64,000 nucleotides of DNA from Bacteroides sp. 224 (GCF_010500995.1 NZ_QVMK01000004.1:1-64000); one strand, 5' to 3'. Shown: positions 9,127 to 19,197, counted from the first letter of the stretch. Notes: generated by a model from the sequence alone, not told the origin. A program made the numbers and translations.

Positions 9127-9158
9127 CAAAGTTACAAAATGATTTTTGAATGACGCAA
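9127..9158 (-). promoter_or_regulatory. Promoter of aspA
   Basis: Minus-strand -7 element TAACTTTG at 9127-9134, with a TTGC at 9155-9158 about 20 bp upstream standing in for the -33 element. The predicted leader is about 45-50 nt. Confidence 0.55.
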
Positions 9159-9230
9159 CGTTTAGAGTGAGAAAAATAAAATCTTTTCTCACTTTCGTTT
9201 TTTTGTGTTCTAAATAATCTCTTAATCGAA

Positions 9231-10547
9231 CTAAGAAACCGGATTGTTTTGAGCAAATAAAGCCATTCTTTCTTCCAACTGATCATACTGATGATCTCCA
9301 ATGAAAGAAGTGCAAGCGCGTAAACCTTCCTGGTCGCTACCCGTAGTAACTAACGAAATGGCACTTACTCCATAATACATTAATTCTTTGGCAAGTTCTC
9401 CACTCGTCATTCCCGGATAACCAATGGTGAAATAGAAGCCATCAGCTACAGGCTTATCAAGGTCTTTATCGTATACCAGATAGAAACCATTGCGCAGGAA
9501 TATGTCTTTTAATTTGCGGGCACGGTCACCATAAATCTTTACTTCGTCTAAGAAATTATATTCTCCCTGATTGGCGGCTTTTAGCATAGCTGCCATAGCA
9601 TACTGAACAGAATGACTTGTACCGGATGATAAAGCATAAAGAACCCGATGAATAAATACTGTACCAAATGTTCCCCCGCCATAGCGTTTAGTTAAGCCTG
9701 GGTAAGAACGGTGATATAGTTTGTTGGAAATACAACTTACGCCAATACGTTGTCCGGCATAGCTGAAAGCCTTGGAGCCCGAAATGAGCAATACATAATT
9801 ATCTGTGTAATTGGCTATGGTAGGTTGGTAGGGTGCTTGGTAAGGGTTGCTTAAATCGTTGCGGAAGTCCATGGCAAAATAAGCCAAGTCCTCCAATACA
9901 ATCACATCGTATGTAGTGGCAAGGTTGCCAATAATTTGAAGTTCTTCTTCATTGAAACATATCCAACTTGGATTATTGGGATTTGAATAGATCACAGCCG
10001 ATATATTTCCTTTTTTCAAATAACTCTCCAGTTTTTCTTTGAGCTTATCTCCCCGGTAATTATATACATCGAAAGTCTCGTACTTTTGCCCCATTACTAC
10101 CAACTGTTGTTTTTGTACGGGAAATCCAGGATCAATAAAAAGGATTGTATCTTTTTTCTCATCACACTGACTGCAAGTTAGGAAAGAGGCAAATGTGCCT
10201 TGCATGGAACCGGTAACGGGTACACATCCTTCCGGACGAAGGTCAACATTCATAAAGGCTTTGATAAATTGAGAAGCAGCTTCTTTTAATTCCGGTAGTC
10301 CGTTGATATCCGGATAAAGACCTGCAACTCCTTGTTGTAATGCTTCTATTTCGGCTTTTACTCCTACAGCAGAAGGAGGCAGACCCGGAACGCCCATTTC
10401 CATTTTTATGAATTCTATACCGGATTGAGCTTCGGCTTTGGCAGCTATGGCCTTTACTTCACGAATTGTTGCTTTGGAGAAATCTGTAATATGAAACTCA
10501 TTGATTGTATTATCAATGAGCTGACGATTAATGGGTGTATTTTTCAT
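9231..10547 (-). CDS. PLP-dependent aminotransferase, class I/II
   Basis: 438 aa from the ATG at 10547; an extension to 10589 would run into the -7 promoter element and is rejected. Fold type I aminotransferase: NPNNPSW (189-195), the VLEDLAYFAMD cofactor-binding Asp segment (218-228) and the Schiff-base lysine at Lys259 in SGSKAFSYAGQRIG. The glycine-rich opening MGVPGLPP and GLYPDINGLPELKEA are typical of aspartate-aminotransferase-like enzymes. The amino donor and acceptor cannot be fixed from sequence. A single gene, divergent from the UDP-sugar gene across a 426-bp region holding a repeat array. Confidence 0.9.
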   Translation of the reverse strand: MKNTPINRQLIDNTINEFHITDFSKATIREVKAIAAKAEAQSGIEFIKMEMGVPGLPPSAVGVKAEIEALQQGVAGLYPDINGLPELKEAASQFIKAFMNVDLRPEGCVPVTGSMQGTFASFLTCSQCDEKKDTILFIDPGFPVQKQQLVVMGQKYETFDVYNYRGDKLKEKLESYLKKGNISAVIYSNPNNPSWICFNEEELQIIGNLATTYDVIVLEDLAYFAMDFRNDLSNPYQAPYQPTIANYTDNYVLLISGSKAFSYAGQRIGVSCISNKLYHRSYPGLTKRYGGGTFGTVFIHRVLYALSSGTSHSVQYAMAAMLKAANQGEYNFLDEVKIYGDRARKLKDIFLRNGFYLVYDKDLDKPVADGFYFTIGYPGMTSGELAKELMYYGVSAISLVTTGSDQEGLRACTSFIGDHQYDQLEERMALFAQNNPVS

Positions 10548-10578
10548 TTTCTCTTTAGTTTGTAATTTCCTATAGATG

Positions 10579-10586
10579 CAAAAATA
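10579..10586 (-). promoter_or_regulatory. -7 element of the aminotransferase gene
   Basis: TATTTTTG on the minus strand fits TAnnTTTG. It lies about 31 bp upstream of the start codon. A -33 element at the standard distance is not obvious. Confidence 0.45.
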
Positions 10587-10638
10587 CACAATAATAAATT
10601 CAAAACGGTTTCTAAGTAGTATTTATTTTATTATGTCT

Positions 10639-10740
10639 TGTGCCACTCATTGCCATAGGCTTGGCACAGTTGTGCCACGCGCAAGGCACAACAGTGCCAC
10701 AAGCATGGCACACTTGTGCCACAGGCATGGCACAACTATA
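10639..10740. repeat. Palindromic-core array, 22-bp period (TGGCACA/TGTGCCA type)
   Basis: TGGCACA or AGGCACA occurs at 10662, 10684, 10706 and 10728, and TGTGCCA or a one- or two-base variant at 10649, 10671, 10693 and 10715, so both half-sites recur every 22 bp. The first and third full units are perfect 7+7 bp palindromes (TGGCACA-2 nt-TGTGCCA). The array lies between the -7 elements of two divergent genes, about 50 bp upstream of the aminotransferase -7 and 175 bp upstream of the other. The rest of the 426-bp gap (10741-10890) shows nothing I recognise. Confidence 0.8.
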
Positions 10741-10890
10741 CTGTTTTAAAGGTGCAAAATCAACATTCAAACATCTAATATAGATGAATTCATACTTTAA
10801 GAAAATGGGCGAACGGGCGTGTATTTAATATGTAATCTTCAACTAAAAACTGGTTCTTGTTTTTTTCTTAAAATATGTTTTGCCATTTTC

Positions 10891-10921
10891 TTGCGTATTC
10901 TGGTCAAAACTTATATTTTTG
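10891..10921 (+). promoter_or_regulatory. Promoter of the UDP-sugar decarboxylase gene
   Basis: TTGC at 10891-10894, 19-bp spacer, TATTTTTG at 10914-10921. The spacing fits the Bacteroidota -33/-7 promoter. The start codon is 52 bp downstream. Confidence 0.65.
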
Positions 10922-10973
10922 TCTCTGTATTCTATAGCAAAAAACCTTTTTATTCCTATTTAACAATTTATTG

Positions 10974-11909
10974 ATGAAGCGAATATTAGTAACCGGCGGT
11001 GCCGGCTTTATTGGATCACATTTGTGTACCCGACTCGTAAATGAAGGACATGATGTGATTTGTGTAGATAATTTCTATACCGGGTCAAAAAAAAATGTAG
11101 CCCATCTGATTAGTAATTATAATTTTGAGTTGGTTCGCCATGATGTAGTTTTTCCTTATTTTGCAGAAGTTGATGAAATCTACAATTTAGCCTGTCCGGC
11201 ATCACCAATTCAATATCAGATAGACCCGATACAAACGGTTAAAACTTCTGTAATGGGAGCTATTAATATGTTGGGGTTGGCCAATCGTGTAGGTGCAAAA
11301 ATCTTACAGGCTTCTACCAGCGAAATATATGGAGATCCTACCATTCATCCGCAACCTGAGTTGTATTGGGGAAACGTTAACCCTATTGGGTATAGGTCTT
11401 GCTATGATGAAGGAAAAAGATGTGCCGAAACTTTATTTATGGATTATCACAGGCAAAATGGAGTTCGTATTAAAATAATACGTATCTTTAACACGTATGG
11501 ACCTCGTATGTTGCCCAATGATGGTCGGGTGGTTTCTAATTTTATTCTTCAGGCTTTGCAAGGAGAAGATATAACGATTTATGGAAATGGAAGCCAAACT
11601 CGTAGTTTTCAATATGTGGATGACCTTATAGAAGGTATGATTCGTGTGATGGGAACAGACGATAATTTTATAGGTCCAGTAAATATTGGTAATCCTAATG
11701 AGTTTACTATTTTGGAATTAGCAAAAAAGGTAATAGAAATAACAGGTTCTAAATCGAGTATAGTATTTAAGCCATTACCCCATGATGATCCAAAACAGAG
11801 ACAACCGGATATCTCTTTAGCTAAAGAAATGCTAAATTGGAAACCGACTGTGCAGCTAAACGAGGGATTACACAAAATGATCAATTACTTTAAAGAATTT
11901 GTTATATAA
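10974..11909 (+). CDS. UDP-glucuronate decarboxylase (UDP-xylose synthase) family
   Basis: 311 aa, starting at ATG 10974; an in-frame TTG lies just before it. Short-chain dehydrogenase of the extended NAD-sugar epimerase group: [12 protein letters not shown] loop (8-16), a Ser-Thr-Ser segment ([11 protein letters not shown]) and catalytic Tyr144 and Lys148 in [29 protein letters not shown] and the late EGMIRVM and [11 protein letters not shown] are typical of UDP-glucuronate decarboxylase, which makes UDP-xylose from UDP-glucuronate in the cytoplasm. It would supply xylose for surface glycans. A histidine kinase gene follows after 26 bp, probably on the same transcript. Confidence 0.9.
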   Translation: MKRILVTGGAGFIGSHLCTRLVNEGHDVICVDNFYTGSKKNVAHLISNYNFELVRHDVVFPYFAEVDEIYNLACPASPIQYQIDPIQTVKTSVMGAINMLGLANRVGAKILQASTSEIYGDPTIHPQPELYWGNVNPIGYRSCYDEGKRCAETLFMDYHRQNGVRIKIIRIFNTYGPRMLPNDGRVVSNFILQALQGEDITIYGNGSQTRSFQYVDDLIEGMIRVMGTDDNFIGPVNIGNPNEFTILELAKKVIEITGSKSSIVFKPLPHDDPKQRQPDISLAKEMLNWKPTVQLNEGLHKMINYFKEFVI

Positions 11910-11935
11910 GATAATTGTAAAAAAAGCATAGAAGC

Positions 11936-13057
11936 ATGGAAATTAATCCTTCGGACTATAAGATCCTTATCGTTGACGATGTGATGTCAAACGTTTTGTT
12001 GTTAAAGGTACTTTTAACAAATGAAAAATTTCAAATAGCAACGGCAAGCAATGGAAAACAAGCCCTTGAACAAGTAGCAGCAGAAAAACCGGATTTAATT
12101 CTATTAGATGTTATGATGCCTGATATGGACGGTTTTGAAGTGGCTCAACATCTGAAAAAAGATCCAATAGCATACGATATACCTATCATATTTTTAACGG
12201 CGTTGAATAGTACGGCAGATGTTGTTAAAGGATTCCAAGTTGGAGCTAATGATTTTATATCCAAGCCTTTTAATAAGGAAGAATTGATTATTCGTGTTAC
12301 TCACCAGATTTCATTAATTGCAGCTAAAAGAATTATTTTGGCACAAACCGAGGAATTAAGGAAGACCATTATGGGACGAGATAAACTTTATTCCGTAATT
12401 GCTCATGACTTACGTTCGCCAATGGGATCTATTAAGATGGTGCTTAATATGTTGATTCTGAACCTACCTACTACTACAATAGGAGAAGAGATGTATGAAC
12501 TACTGACAATGGCTAATCAGACCACAGAAGATGTTTTTGCATTGTTGGATAATCTTCTGAAATGGACAAAGAGCCAGATAGGCAAATTAAAAGTTGTTTA
12601 TCAGGATATGGACATGGTGGAAGTGGTAGAAGGTGTTATTGAAATTTTCTCAATGGTTGCCGGATTGAAATCCATAAAAGTGGAACTAACTGCTCCTGAA
12701 AAAATGGCTGTACATGCTGATATTGATATGATTAAAACTGTTGTTCGTAATCTATTAAGCAATGCCATTAAGTTTAGCAATAAAGGAACGGAAGTGCAGG
12801 TTACTGTAGAAGAAAAAGATGGAATGGCTATGGTAAGCGTTCAGGATTATGGTTGTGGTATTGATGAAGAAAATCAAAAGAAACTATTACATACAGATAC
12901 TCACTTCAGTACATTTGGCACAAATAATGAAGAAGGTTCGGGCTTAGGATTACTTTTATGCAAGGACTTTGTGCAGAAAAATGGTGGTGAATTAGGATTT
13001 ACTTCGGTTAAAGGTGAAGGATCCACTTTCTATTTTACTATTCCTCTAAAAAAATAG
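11936..13057 (+). CDS. Response regulator receiver-histidine kinase fusion
   Basis: 373 aa with an unusual order: an N-terminal receiver domain, then a histidine kinase. Receiver: KILIVDD, phospho-acceptor Asp58 in LILLDVMMPDMDG and Lys110 in FISKPF. Kinase: His157 in VIAHDLRSPMG (HisKA), N-box NLLSNAIKFS, G1 DYGCGI and G2 GSGLGLLLCK, all intact. No transmembrane or periplasmic sensor segment is seen, so it is cytoplasmic and probably takes phosphate from another kinase or responds inside the cell. No separate output regulator lies next to it. Position after the UDP-xylose synthase gene suggests, but does not prove, a link to surface polysaccharide. Confidence 0.92.
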   Translation: MEINPSDYKILIVDDVMSNVLLLKVLLTNEKFQIATASNGKQALEQVAAEKPDLILLDVMMPDMDGFEVAQHLKKDPIAYDIPIIFLTALNSTADVVKGFQVGANDFISKPFNKEELIIRVTHQISLIAAKRIILAQTEELRKTIMGRDKLYSVIAHDLRSPMGSIKMVLNMLILNLPTTTIGEEMYELLTMANQTTEDVFALLDNLLKWTKSQIGKLKVVYQDMDMVEVVEGVIEIFSMVAGLKSIKVELTAPEKMAVHADIDMIKTVVRNLLSNAIKFSNKGTEVQVTVEEKDGMAMVSVQDYGCGIDEENQKKLLHTDTHFSTFGTNNEEGSGLGLLLCKDFVQKNGGELGFTSVKGEGSTFYFTIPLKK

Positions 13058-13063
13058 AGAAAA

Positions 13064-13123
13064 CAATTAAGAATTAGAAATTAAGAAGCCATCTCAGTGA
13101 TCTTAATTTTTAATTCTTAATTG
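13064..13123. terminator. Long AT-rich bidirectional hairpin
   Basis: Two 23-bp arms (13064-13086 and 13101-13123) are inverted copies with a single mismatch, enclosing a 14-nt loop. The arms contain T runs on both strands. It lies between the convergent kinase gene and the AddB-like gene and probably ends both transcripts. Confidence 0.65.
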
Positions 13124-13131
13124 CTCAAAGA

Positions 13132-15990
13132 TTATCTTTTGCAGATCGATTTATAATCACAATATTCACAGAACTTTTTATTATCGGTCTGTACAAAAGG
13201 AATTTCAGGATTGAATATTTCTTCCAGCAGATTTTGTAATCGTTCTCTGAATTCATCTTCATAAAAGGCAAAGTTATCTACCGGATATTTCTCTTTTCTG
13301 GCTTCTCCCATTTCTATAATCGGAGAATAATCTTCTGATGCCGCCCGATGTATATAGAGTAGGGAAGGGGCCACTTTTAAAGACTGCTTTTGGGTCATTA
13401 TAGCTGCATACAGAAAGGTTTGGAAGATATAACTGGGACGATCTTCCGAAGGAGTAAACAATTGCTCTATGTTAGCGGGAGTTTTAGGATTTCCTCCGGT
13501 TTTGTAATCTACGATGCGTAGTGTAGCTTCTTTGCTGTCTAAACGGTCGATGGTTCCTCCAATATTAACTTCGGTAATTCCTTTTGTTGTTTTTATGTAG
13601 AGGGTTTCTTGCACATTCTTTTCCATCGCAACCATCTGAAAAGGTGCATATTGGGCATCAATACGAAGCAATTGCTTTATATAAGTGGCAATAACCTTAG
13701 AGTTAATTAGTTGAGTACCATTGTATTCGGATTTTTCTTCCGGGGGTATCTTGAAAAAGTGTTTTTTGAAAGAGAGGTCTACGAATTCTTGTATAGTTAC
13801 CTCACTTTTTGCTATTTTCTCAAGATCTTCTTTGATGATTTGCTTATTTTTCTCAGTCAGCTTTTTATAGATACGTTCTACGGCATCATGGAAAATAATT
13901 CCGAATGTGCTTGAGTCTATTTCTGTGTTAACTTCATTAGGTTCTTTCAGCCTTGCCACATATTTATAATAAAATCGTAATGTACAATTTAAATAAGCGT
14001 TTAGGGCTGAGGGCGACAGAATTCTTGTTGTTTTCTTTGCATCATATAGTGTATGAAGCAATTCTATAATTTCCTCGGACTTAAGTACCTCTATGTTATG
14101 AGTACTTTGAGGGGATTGTCCTGCCTCTAAGAACTTCCGAGTGATTTCATGGGGCCATTCAATCAGGAATTGTTTGAGGAATCTGGATTCTTCTCCTTTA
14201 TTTAAACCATCAGATGAGGTATTATATAATAAAGTAATATTCTCGGCCCGTTGTATCAGGCGATAAAAATAGTAGGCATAAAGTGCATCCTGATGCTCAA
14301 CCGTTGTCATTCCAAACGCTTTGCGAAGTGAATAGGGGATAAACGAAGAACTTCCTCCTGTTTTAGGAAGCAATCCTTCATTTAAAGACATGACGATGAT
14401 GTTTTTAAAATCAAGATTACGTGTTTCCAGTACTCCCATTACTTGCATTCCAATGGCAGGTTCTCCGTGGAAAGGTATATTAGTTGCTGAAAGGAGTCTG
14501 TGAATGAGGCGTTTAAAGGTATCTGTTCTTACAACCAATTCTCCCGAACTTACTAAATTCAGCATGCGGTTGCAAATAGTATAGCACTTAAACAGCGATT
14601 CACGATATAATTGGCTAAACACATCTTTATATTCGGATTCCTCCCGATAGATTACTGCTGTTTCTTTCAACAATACAGTAGTATAATAGCATAAATCTCC
14701 CAGTGTAGCACATGGACTGAAAATCATGGTTAAGAATGGATCTCGTTTAAGTTCCGAGGGCAAAGGATAAAAACGATTTGTAACAGTGATTTCTCTTTCC
14801 AATGCATCTGCATGAGGAGATAATCTTTGTGTATATGGATGTTTCAGTACCTTTTGTACGGCTTCATAAGTGTATCTTCCGGTTTTGGGGTCGTATCCAT
14901 TTGTTTGCAGCTCCAGAATAGCATCCACAAAAGTATATGCCGGAGTCTGTGCAAGAGGAAATCCCATGGTAACATTGACATTCTTTACACTGTCAGGGAT
15001 ACTGTGTAGTGTTGGAAGCAGCAAAGATTCATTACAGAGTACAACGGCATTTTCTTTTTCTTTGCCTGATAAATTGGTTCGTATCCATTCCGGAAGATAT
15101 CTTGTCTGGGCATTTTCGGTAGAAGCGGATATAAATTGTACTTTCTTTGGTTTTCGTAAATTGTCGAATGATTCTTCCGATAATTCAGAAGGAAACTCTT
15201 TTAAATTACGATTGATGTATATACCTGCTTCGTGCTTGGTTTCCTTCATTTCGGTGTAGAATACATCATAATCCCAGTAGAAAAGTGCTCTTTCTGCGTC
15301 TTTTAGTTCTTGAAATAACTTGGTTTCGACTTTATTTAGCACATTGAAGCCTACAAATACATATTTATCATAAGGTAAAGAAGAGAGAGAAAGATTATTA
15401 ATCCCATCTCTGTAAAGCATTCCTTCATAAGCTATTCCTAATTCCTCCAAACGTTTCTTATAGGTATTGTAGATGGCTCCCAGCTTATCCCAAAGAGAAA
15501 TAAACCGCTCTTTCAATTCAGTATGTTTCTCAATGGAGAAGTTCTGAAAGAACTGCTGGATAGCTTCTTCCTGCTCTTCGTTCAGGAAATCATAACCTTC
15601 CATAATCTGTTTCAGGTCTTTTAGATTGGTGAATAATCTATCCGCTTGAACCAGATTCTTATCTATATCATCGAAATCGGCTAATAATAATTCTCCCCAA
15701 AAATAGAATTCATCCAGAGGTTCCTCTCTTTCTGTTTCTTTAAGGAAGGCTTTATGAAGTTCGCAAATCAAACGAATGGAATCTCCGAGATGTAATTTGG
15801 AGAGACTTTGCAATAATTCGCTAATGTTTAGATAGGCAGGAGACCAGATCGGAATATCCGACTCATTGGCCAGGTATTCATTGAAGAATAATCCGGCACG
15901 CTTATTAGGAAATACAACGGCTACACGAGAAAGATCATTCCCTACTTTTGAATATAAATTTTTGGCTACTAATTGCAAAAAGGTTTCCAT
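13132..15990 (-). CDS. AddB-like PD-(D/E)XK nuclease subunit
   Basis: 952 aa from the ATG at 15990, whose A is also the last base of the upstream stop (TAATG). The C-terminal part is a RecB/AddB-type nuclease: IGGTIDRLD followed by RIVDYKTGG, with a cysteine in LNAYLNCTLRFYYKY and a terminal cluster FCEYCDYKSICKR. One upstream Cys plus a C-x2-C-x5-C group is the iron-sulphur arrangement of AddB. The N-terminus has AVVFPNKRAGLFF where AddB has a Walker A, so ATP hydrolysis by this subunit is doubtful. With the AddA-like helicase encoded just upstream it should form a double-strand-break end-processing complex for RecA loading. Confidence 0.88.
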   Translation of the reverse strand: METFLQLVAKNLYSKVGNDLSRVAVVFPNKRAGLFFNEYLANESDIPIWSPAYLNISELLQSLSKLHLGDSIRLICELHKAFLKETEREEPLDEFYFWGELLLADFDDIDKNLVQADRLFTNLKDLKQIMEGYDFLNEEQEEAIQQFFQNFSIEKHTELKERFISLWDKLGAIYNTYKKRLEELGIAYEGMLYRDGINNLSLSSLPYDKYVFVGFNVLNKVETKLFQELKDAERALFYWDYDVFYTEMKETKHEAGIYINRNLKEFPSELSEESFDNLRKPKKVQFISASTENAQTRYLPEWIRTNLSGKEKENAVVLCNESLLLPTLHSIPDSVKNVNVTMGFPLAQTPAYTFVDAILELQTNGYDPKTGRYTYEAVQKVLKHPYTQRLSPHADALEREITVTNRFYPLPSELKRDPFLTMIFSPCATLGDLCYYTTVLLKETAVIYREESEYKDVFSQLYRESLFKCYTICNRMLNLVSSGELVVRTDTFKRLIHRLLSATNIPFHGEPAIGMQVMGVLETRNLDFKNIIVMSLNEGLLPKTGGSSSFIPYSLRKAFGMTTVEHQDALYAYYFYRLIQRAENITLLYNTSSDGLNKGEESRFLKQFLIEWPHEITRKFLEAGQSPQSTHNIEVLKSEEIIELLHTLYDAKKTTRILSPSALNAYLNCTLRFYYKYVARLKEPNEVNTEIDSSTFGIIFHDAVERIYKKLTEKNKQIIKEDLEKIAKSEVTIQEFVDLSFKKHFFKIPPEEKSEYNGTQLINSKVIATYIKQLLRIDAQYAPFQMVAMEKNVQETLYIKTTKGITEVNIGGTIDRLDSKEATLRIVDYKTGGNPKTPANIEQLFTPSEDRPSYIFQTFLYAAIMTQKQSLKVAPSLLYIHRAASEDYSPIIEMGEARKEKYPVDNFAFYEDEFRERLQNLLEEIFNPEIPFVQTDNKKFCEYCDYKSICKR

Positions 15991-18900
15991 TATTGTTTTA
16001 TTTTCTCTATCAGATTTTCTTCTACATACCATAAATAACCTTCTACATTATCATATCCCATTTGCTCCAGAAGGTTTATATATGCTTTTACTTGTTTATT
16101 GTATTTCTTTTGAGATTTTCCGAACTTAAAATCAACTACCACGGTTTGATCCTCTTTCATCATCACCCTGTCCGGGCGACGAATTTGCAATTCTCCTTCT
16201 TCTGTATAGAGAATAGTGCATTCGCTGAAAAGTCTCCATGAATCTGAATACCAATTCTGTACTTGAGGATCTAAAAATGCTTTTCGGGTAATCTCTCTAA
16301 TTTCTTGTTCGGTTTCCTGATCTCCTATAATTCCTTCAAATATAAGCTTATCAATAGCCGGTTCTATGTCGGACAGGATTCGTATATCAGAAAATAAGGT
16401 ATGAAGCAGCTTTCCACGATCAATAAACCTGTTGGTAGATTCGGATTCATCGATGCCTTGTATAAAATCTGCCGATCGGTTGGATTGTCGGAATTGGATA
16501 TCATGCCGCATGGCTTCCATTTTAACCGGAAGTTTAGCCGGCTTTTGCAGCAGCTTATTGGTTACTTGCTTAGATTCTTCCTCGACAGAAGGACAAAGTT
16601 CTCCCCATTCGTAGGGGTCTTCTTCTTCATTCCAAATTATTTTTTGTTCGGCAGCAACCGAACCGAGTGAGTTAAATAATAATTCGGATACTGTGTTTCG
16701 TTGTGCCTTTTTGCTCCAGATAATCAGGTTCTTTCCTGCGCGGGTAAAAGCTACATAGAGTAGATTTAGGTTATCTACCCATAGTTGCAGGCGTTCGTTT
16801 AAATAATCTTCCCGATATACAGACTCCGCCATTGTAGATGAATAAGTAATCGGAACTATATCTATTTCATTGTATGGTGCTTCTTGTGGAGCACACCATA
16901 CAAGTTGATTAAAGGTTTCGTTTTCCAGTTTCCAATCACAGAAAGGAACCAAAACCGTGTGAAACTCCAACCCTTTGGATTTATGAATGGAAAAGATACG
17001 TACTCCTTCTATTTCTCCACCCGGAATGGTTTTTGATCTTAGTTTTTTCTCCCAGAACTCAATGAAACTGTCGAGATCAGAAGAATGATCTTCCAGATAA
17101 TTCATAACAGCATCAAAGAAAGCAAACAGGTAAGCATCCTGCTCTTTAATCAATTCCATTCGGAATATAACAAAGAGTTCTTCCAATAGCTCGTACAAGG
17201 GCATCAGGCGGAGTGAATGAATGCTTTCAATAAATTGTTTAGGCAAGAAATGAGAGGCCTCGTTTAGCAGAAGCTCATTCAGCTCATACTGATTACCTAA
17301 AACCTCGTTTTGGTAGGTAATGATTAACTGTGCCCGGGCAATATTATTTTCTGTATCCGAAAGATATCGTAGTGCATCAATCATTATATTGATGGCTAAT
17401 GAAGCATCCATCCGAAATGCCTCGTCCGATACTACTTTACATTGCATCTCTTTATCGAAGTAATCGGCAATCAGAGGGATATTCTTATTCTTACGAACCA
17501 GTATGGTTATATCATTCAGATGCACCCCATTCTCTAACAGACGATTCACTTCATTACCCAGTTCAATCAATGTTTGTTCTGAATAGTCGCTTGTATCATC
17601 TCCTTCTAAAAAAGAAACTTTTACATATCCTTTTGCTTCTTCGCGAGGAGATTCCTGTGCTACATCTTGATAAGCTTTCTTCAACGGACGACACTCTTCT
17701 TCCAATTGACTTTTGTGAACCATATTCAGATACTCCACAGCTTCCCGGAAAAAGAGGTTGTTGAACTGAATGATGTTAGTTTCGCTTCTTCGATTGGTGG
17801 TCAGTGTTTTCGACTGAATAGAGAAATGACCAATCCGATCATTCAGACCGTTCAGGATATTCCAATCCCCATTTCTCCATCGGTAAATAGACTGTTTTAC
17901 ATCTCCCACAATTAAGCTGTCGGCTCCTTGAGCGAGTCCTTCCAGTAATAAGAGTCGGAAGTTGCCCCATTGCATTCGACTGGTATCCTGAAACTCATCA
18001 ATCATAACATTGCGTATGCTCGTACCTATTTTTTCGAAAACAAAGGAGGGGTCATCATCTTGTATCAACTGATGTAAAAGCGCGTTGGTATCTGATAGCA
18101 GGAAGCGATTATTTTCTCTGTTCAAAGTACGGACTTCTTCATCAATATTAGCCAATAATTGCAGCTTGTTGAGATGTTGCAAAGACAGTTTGCAGCTATT
18201 TACAATGTAATTGTTTCTTTCTCGCATTTTCTCTGCCTGTTGCAGTAAAGGCATTAGTGTAGAAGATGCAAGAGATATGATTTCTTTGTAAGAAGGCGAT
18301 GTTTTGGCAGCCCATTGTTTTTCATCTGTCAAGCACTTCTCTACGGTGGCTGTTCTTATTTTATTGTTGATTTCGCCATTTCTTAATTTGCGAAAATAGC
18401 TTCCGATGCCTCTTGAACCACTCTTTAAATCTTCGGGTGTCAAGGCTCTTCCGGATAGTTCTTCTTCAAAACGATCGGCAAAATCCTCCATATCTTTTAA
18501 AGCGGCTGCAGTTAGCTCATTTAGCTTTTGGCGGTAGCTTTTTATCGTTTCCGGATTTTTAAGGCGTTCGCGTAGGTTTGCACCTCTTTCCTGATAACCT
18601 TCATCGAAAATGTTCTTGCCGAATTTCTTTATTTCGTCAGATACATTCCAACGTTTATCGTTTGCTATTTTCTCGTTAATATAGTCCAAAAGCCAGGCAA
18701 GGAGGGGAGAGGTAGGCTCCAATTTCTCAATCATAGAGTCGACTGCATCACTTAATACTTCATCATTATTGAGCTCCACATTTAGATTGGGGCTTAACTC
18801 CAGTTCTCTGGCCAGATTGCGCATTACAGATTGAAAGAACGAATCAATGGTTTCTACGCGAAAGTGACTGTAATCATGAATCATATTTCGAAGAGCCTGT

Positions 18901-19172
18901 CCGGCAGCTTTTCTTATGTCCTCCTCTGACAGGGATGTTTCTTCAATGATTCGTTTTAGATAGGGTTCCGAGGCTTTATCGAATGTTAAGATGCCATACA
19001 GTTGGCTTAAGATTCTCTCTTTCATCTCAGCCGTAGCTTTATTGGTAAAGGTAACAGCCAATATACGGCGATAAGCTCGCGGATTCAGAATTAATAATTT
19101 AATGTACTCAACTGCCAATGTAAATGTTTTACCAGACCCGGCAGATGCTTTGTATATAAGTAGTTCTCCCAT
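15990..19172 (-). CDS. AddA/UvrD-like helicase-nuclease subunit
   Basis: 1060 aa. UvrD/RecB-type superfamily 1 helicase with Walker A ASAGSGKT at residues 9-16, Walker B DEFQDTS, the Q-R-N type VGDVKQSIYRWRNGD segment, HKSKGLEFHTV (motif V region) and YVAFTRAGKNL (motif VI). The C-terminus carries a nuclease domain: IRRPDRVM followed by VVDFKFGKSQ, then a YNKQVKAYI helix. It is therefore the motor and second nuclease of an AddAB-like recombination machine. The next gene (AddB-like) overlaps it by one base, so the two are translated together. A -7 element TATCTTTG is 26 bp upstream. Confidence 0.92.
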   Translation of the reverse strand: MGELLIYKASAGSGKTFTLAVEYIKLLILNPRAYRRILAVTFTNKATAEMKERILSQLYGILTFDKASEPYLKRIIEETSLSEEDIRKAAGQALRNMIHDYSHFRVETIDSFFQSVMRNLARELELSPNLNVELNNDEVLSDAVDSMIEKLEPTSPLLAWLLDYINEKIANDKRWNVSDEIKKFGKNIFDEGYQERGANLRERLKNPETIKSYRQKLNELTAAALKDMEDFADRFEEELSGRALTPEDLKSGSRGIGSYFRKLRNGEINNKIRTATVEKCLTDEKQWAAKTSPSYKEIISLASSTLMPLLQQAEKMRERNNYIVNSCKLSLQHLNKLQLLANIDEEVRTLNRENNRFLLSDTNALLHQLIQDDDPSFVFEKIGTSIRNVMIDEFQDTSRMQWGNFRLLLLEGLAQGADSLIVGDVKQSIYRWRNGDWNILNGLNDRIGHFSIQSKTLTTNRRSETNIIQFNNLFFREAVEYLNMVHKSQLEEECRPLKKAYQDVAQESPREEAKGYVKVSFLEGDDTSDYSEQTLIELGNEVNRLLENGVHLNDITILVRKNKNIPLIADYFDKEMQCKVVSDEAFRMDASLAINIMIDALRYLSDTENNIARAQLIITYQNEVLGNQYELNELLLNEASHFLPKQFIESIHSLRLMPLYELLEELFVIFRMELIKEQDAYLFAFFDAVMNYLEDHSSDLDSFIEFWEKKLRSKTIPGGEIEGVRIFSIHKSKGLEFHTVLVPFCDWKLENETFNQLVWCAPQEAPYNEIDIVPITYSSTMAESVYREDYLNERLQLWVDNLNLLYVAFTRAGKNLIIWSKKAQRNTVSELLFNSLGSVAAEQKIIWNEEEDPYEWGELCPSVEEESKQVTNKLLQKPAKLPVKMEAMRHDIQFRQSNRSADFIQGIDESESTNRFIDRGKLLHTLFSDIRILSDIEPAIDKLIFEGIIGDQETEQEIREITRKAFLDPQVQNWYSDSWRLFSECTILYTEEGELQIRRPDRVMMKEDQTVVVDFKFGKSQKKYNKQVKAYINLLEQMGYDNVEGYLWYVEENLIEKIKQ

Positions 19173-19197
19173 GAAACTGCATTCCTTATTTTAAAAG

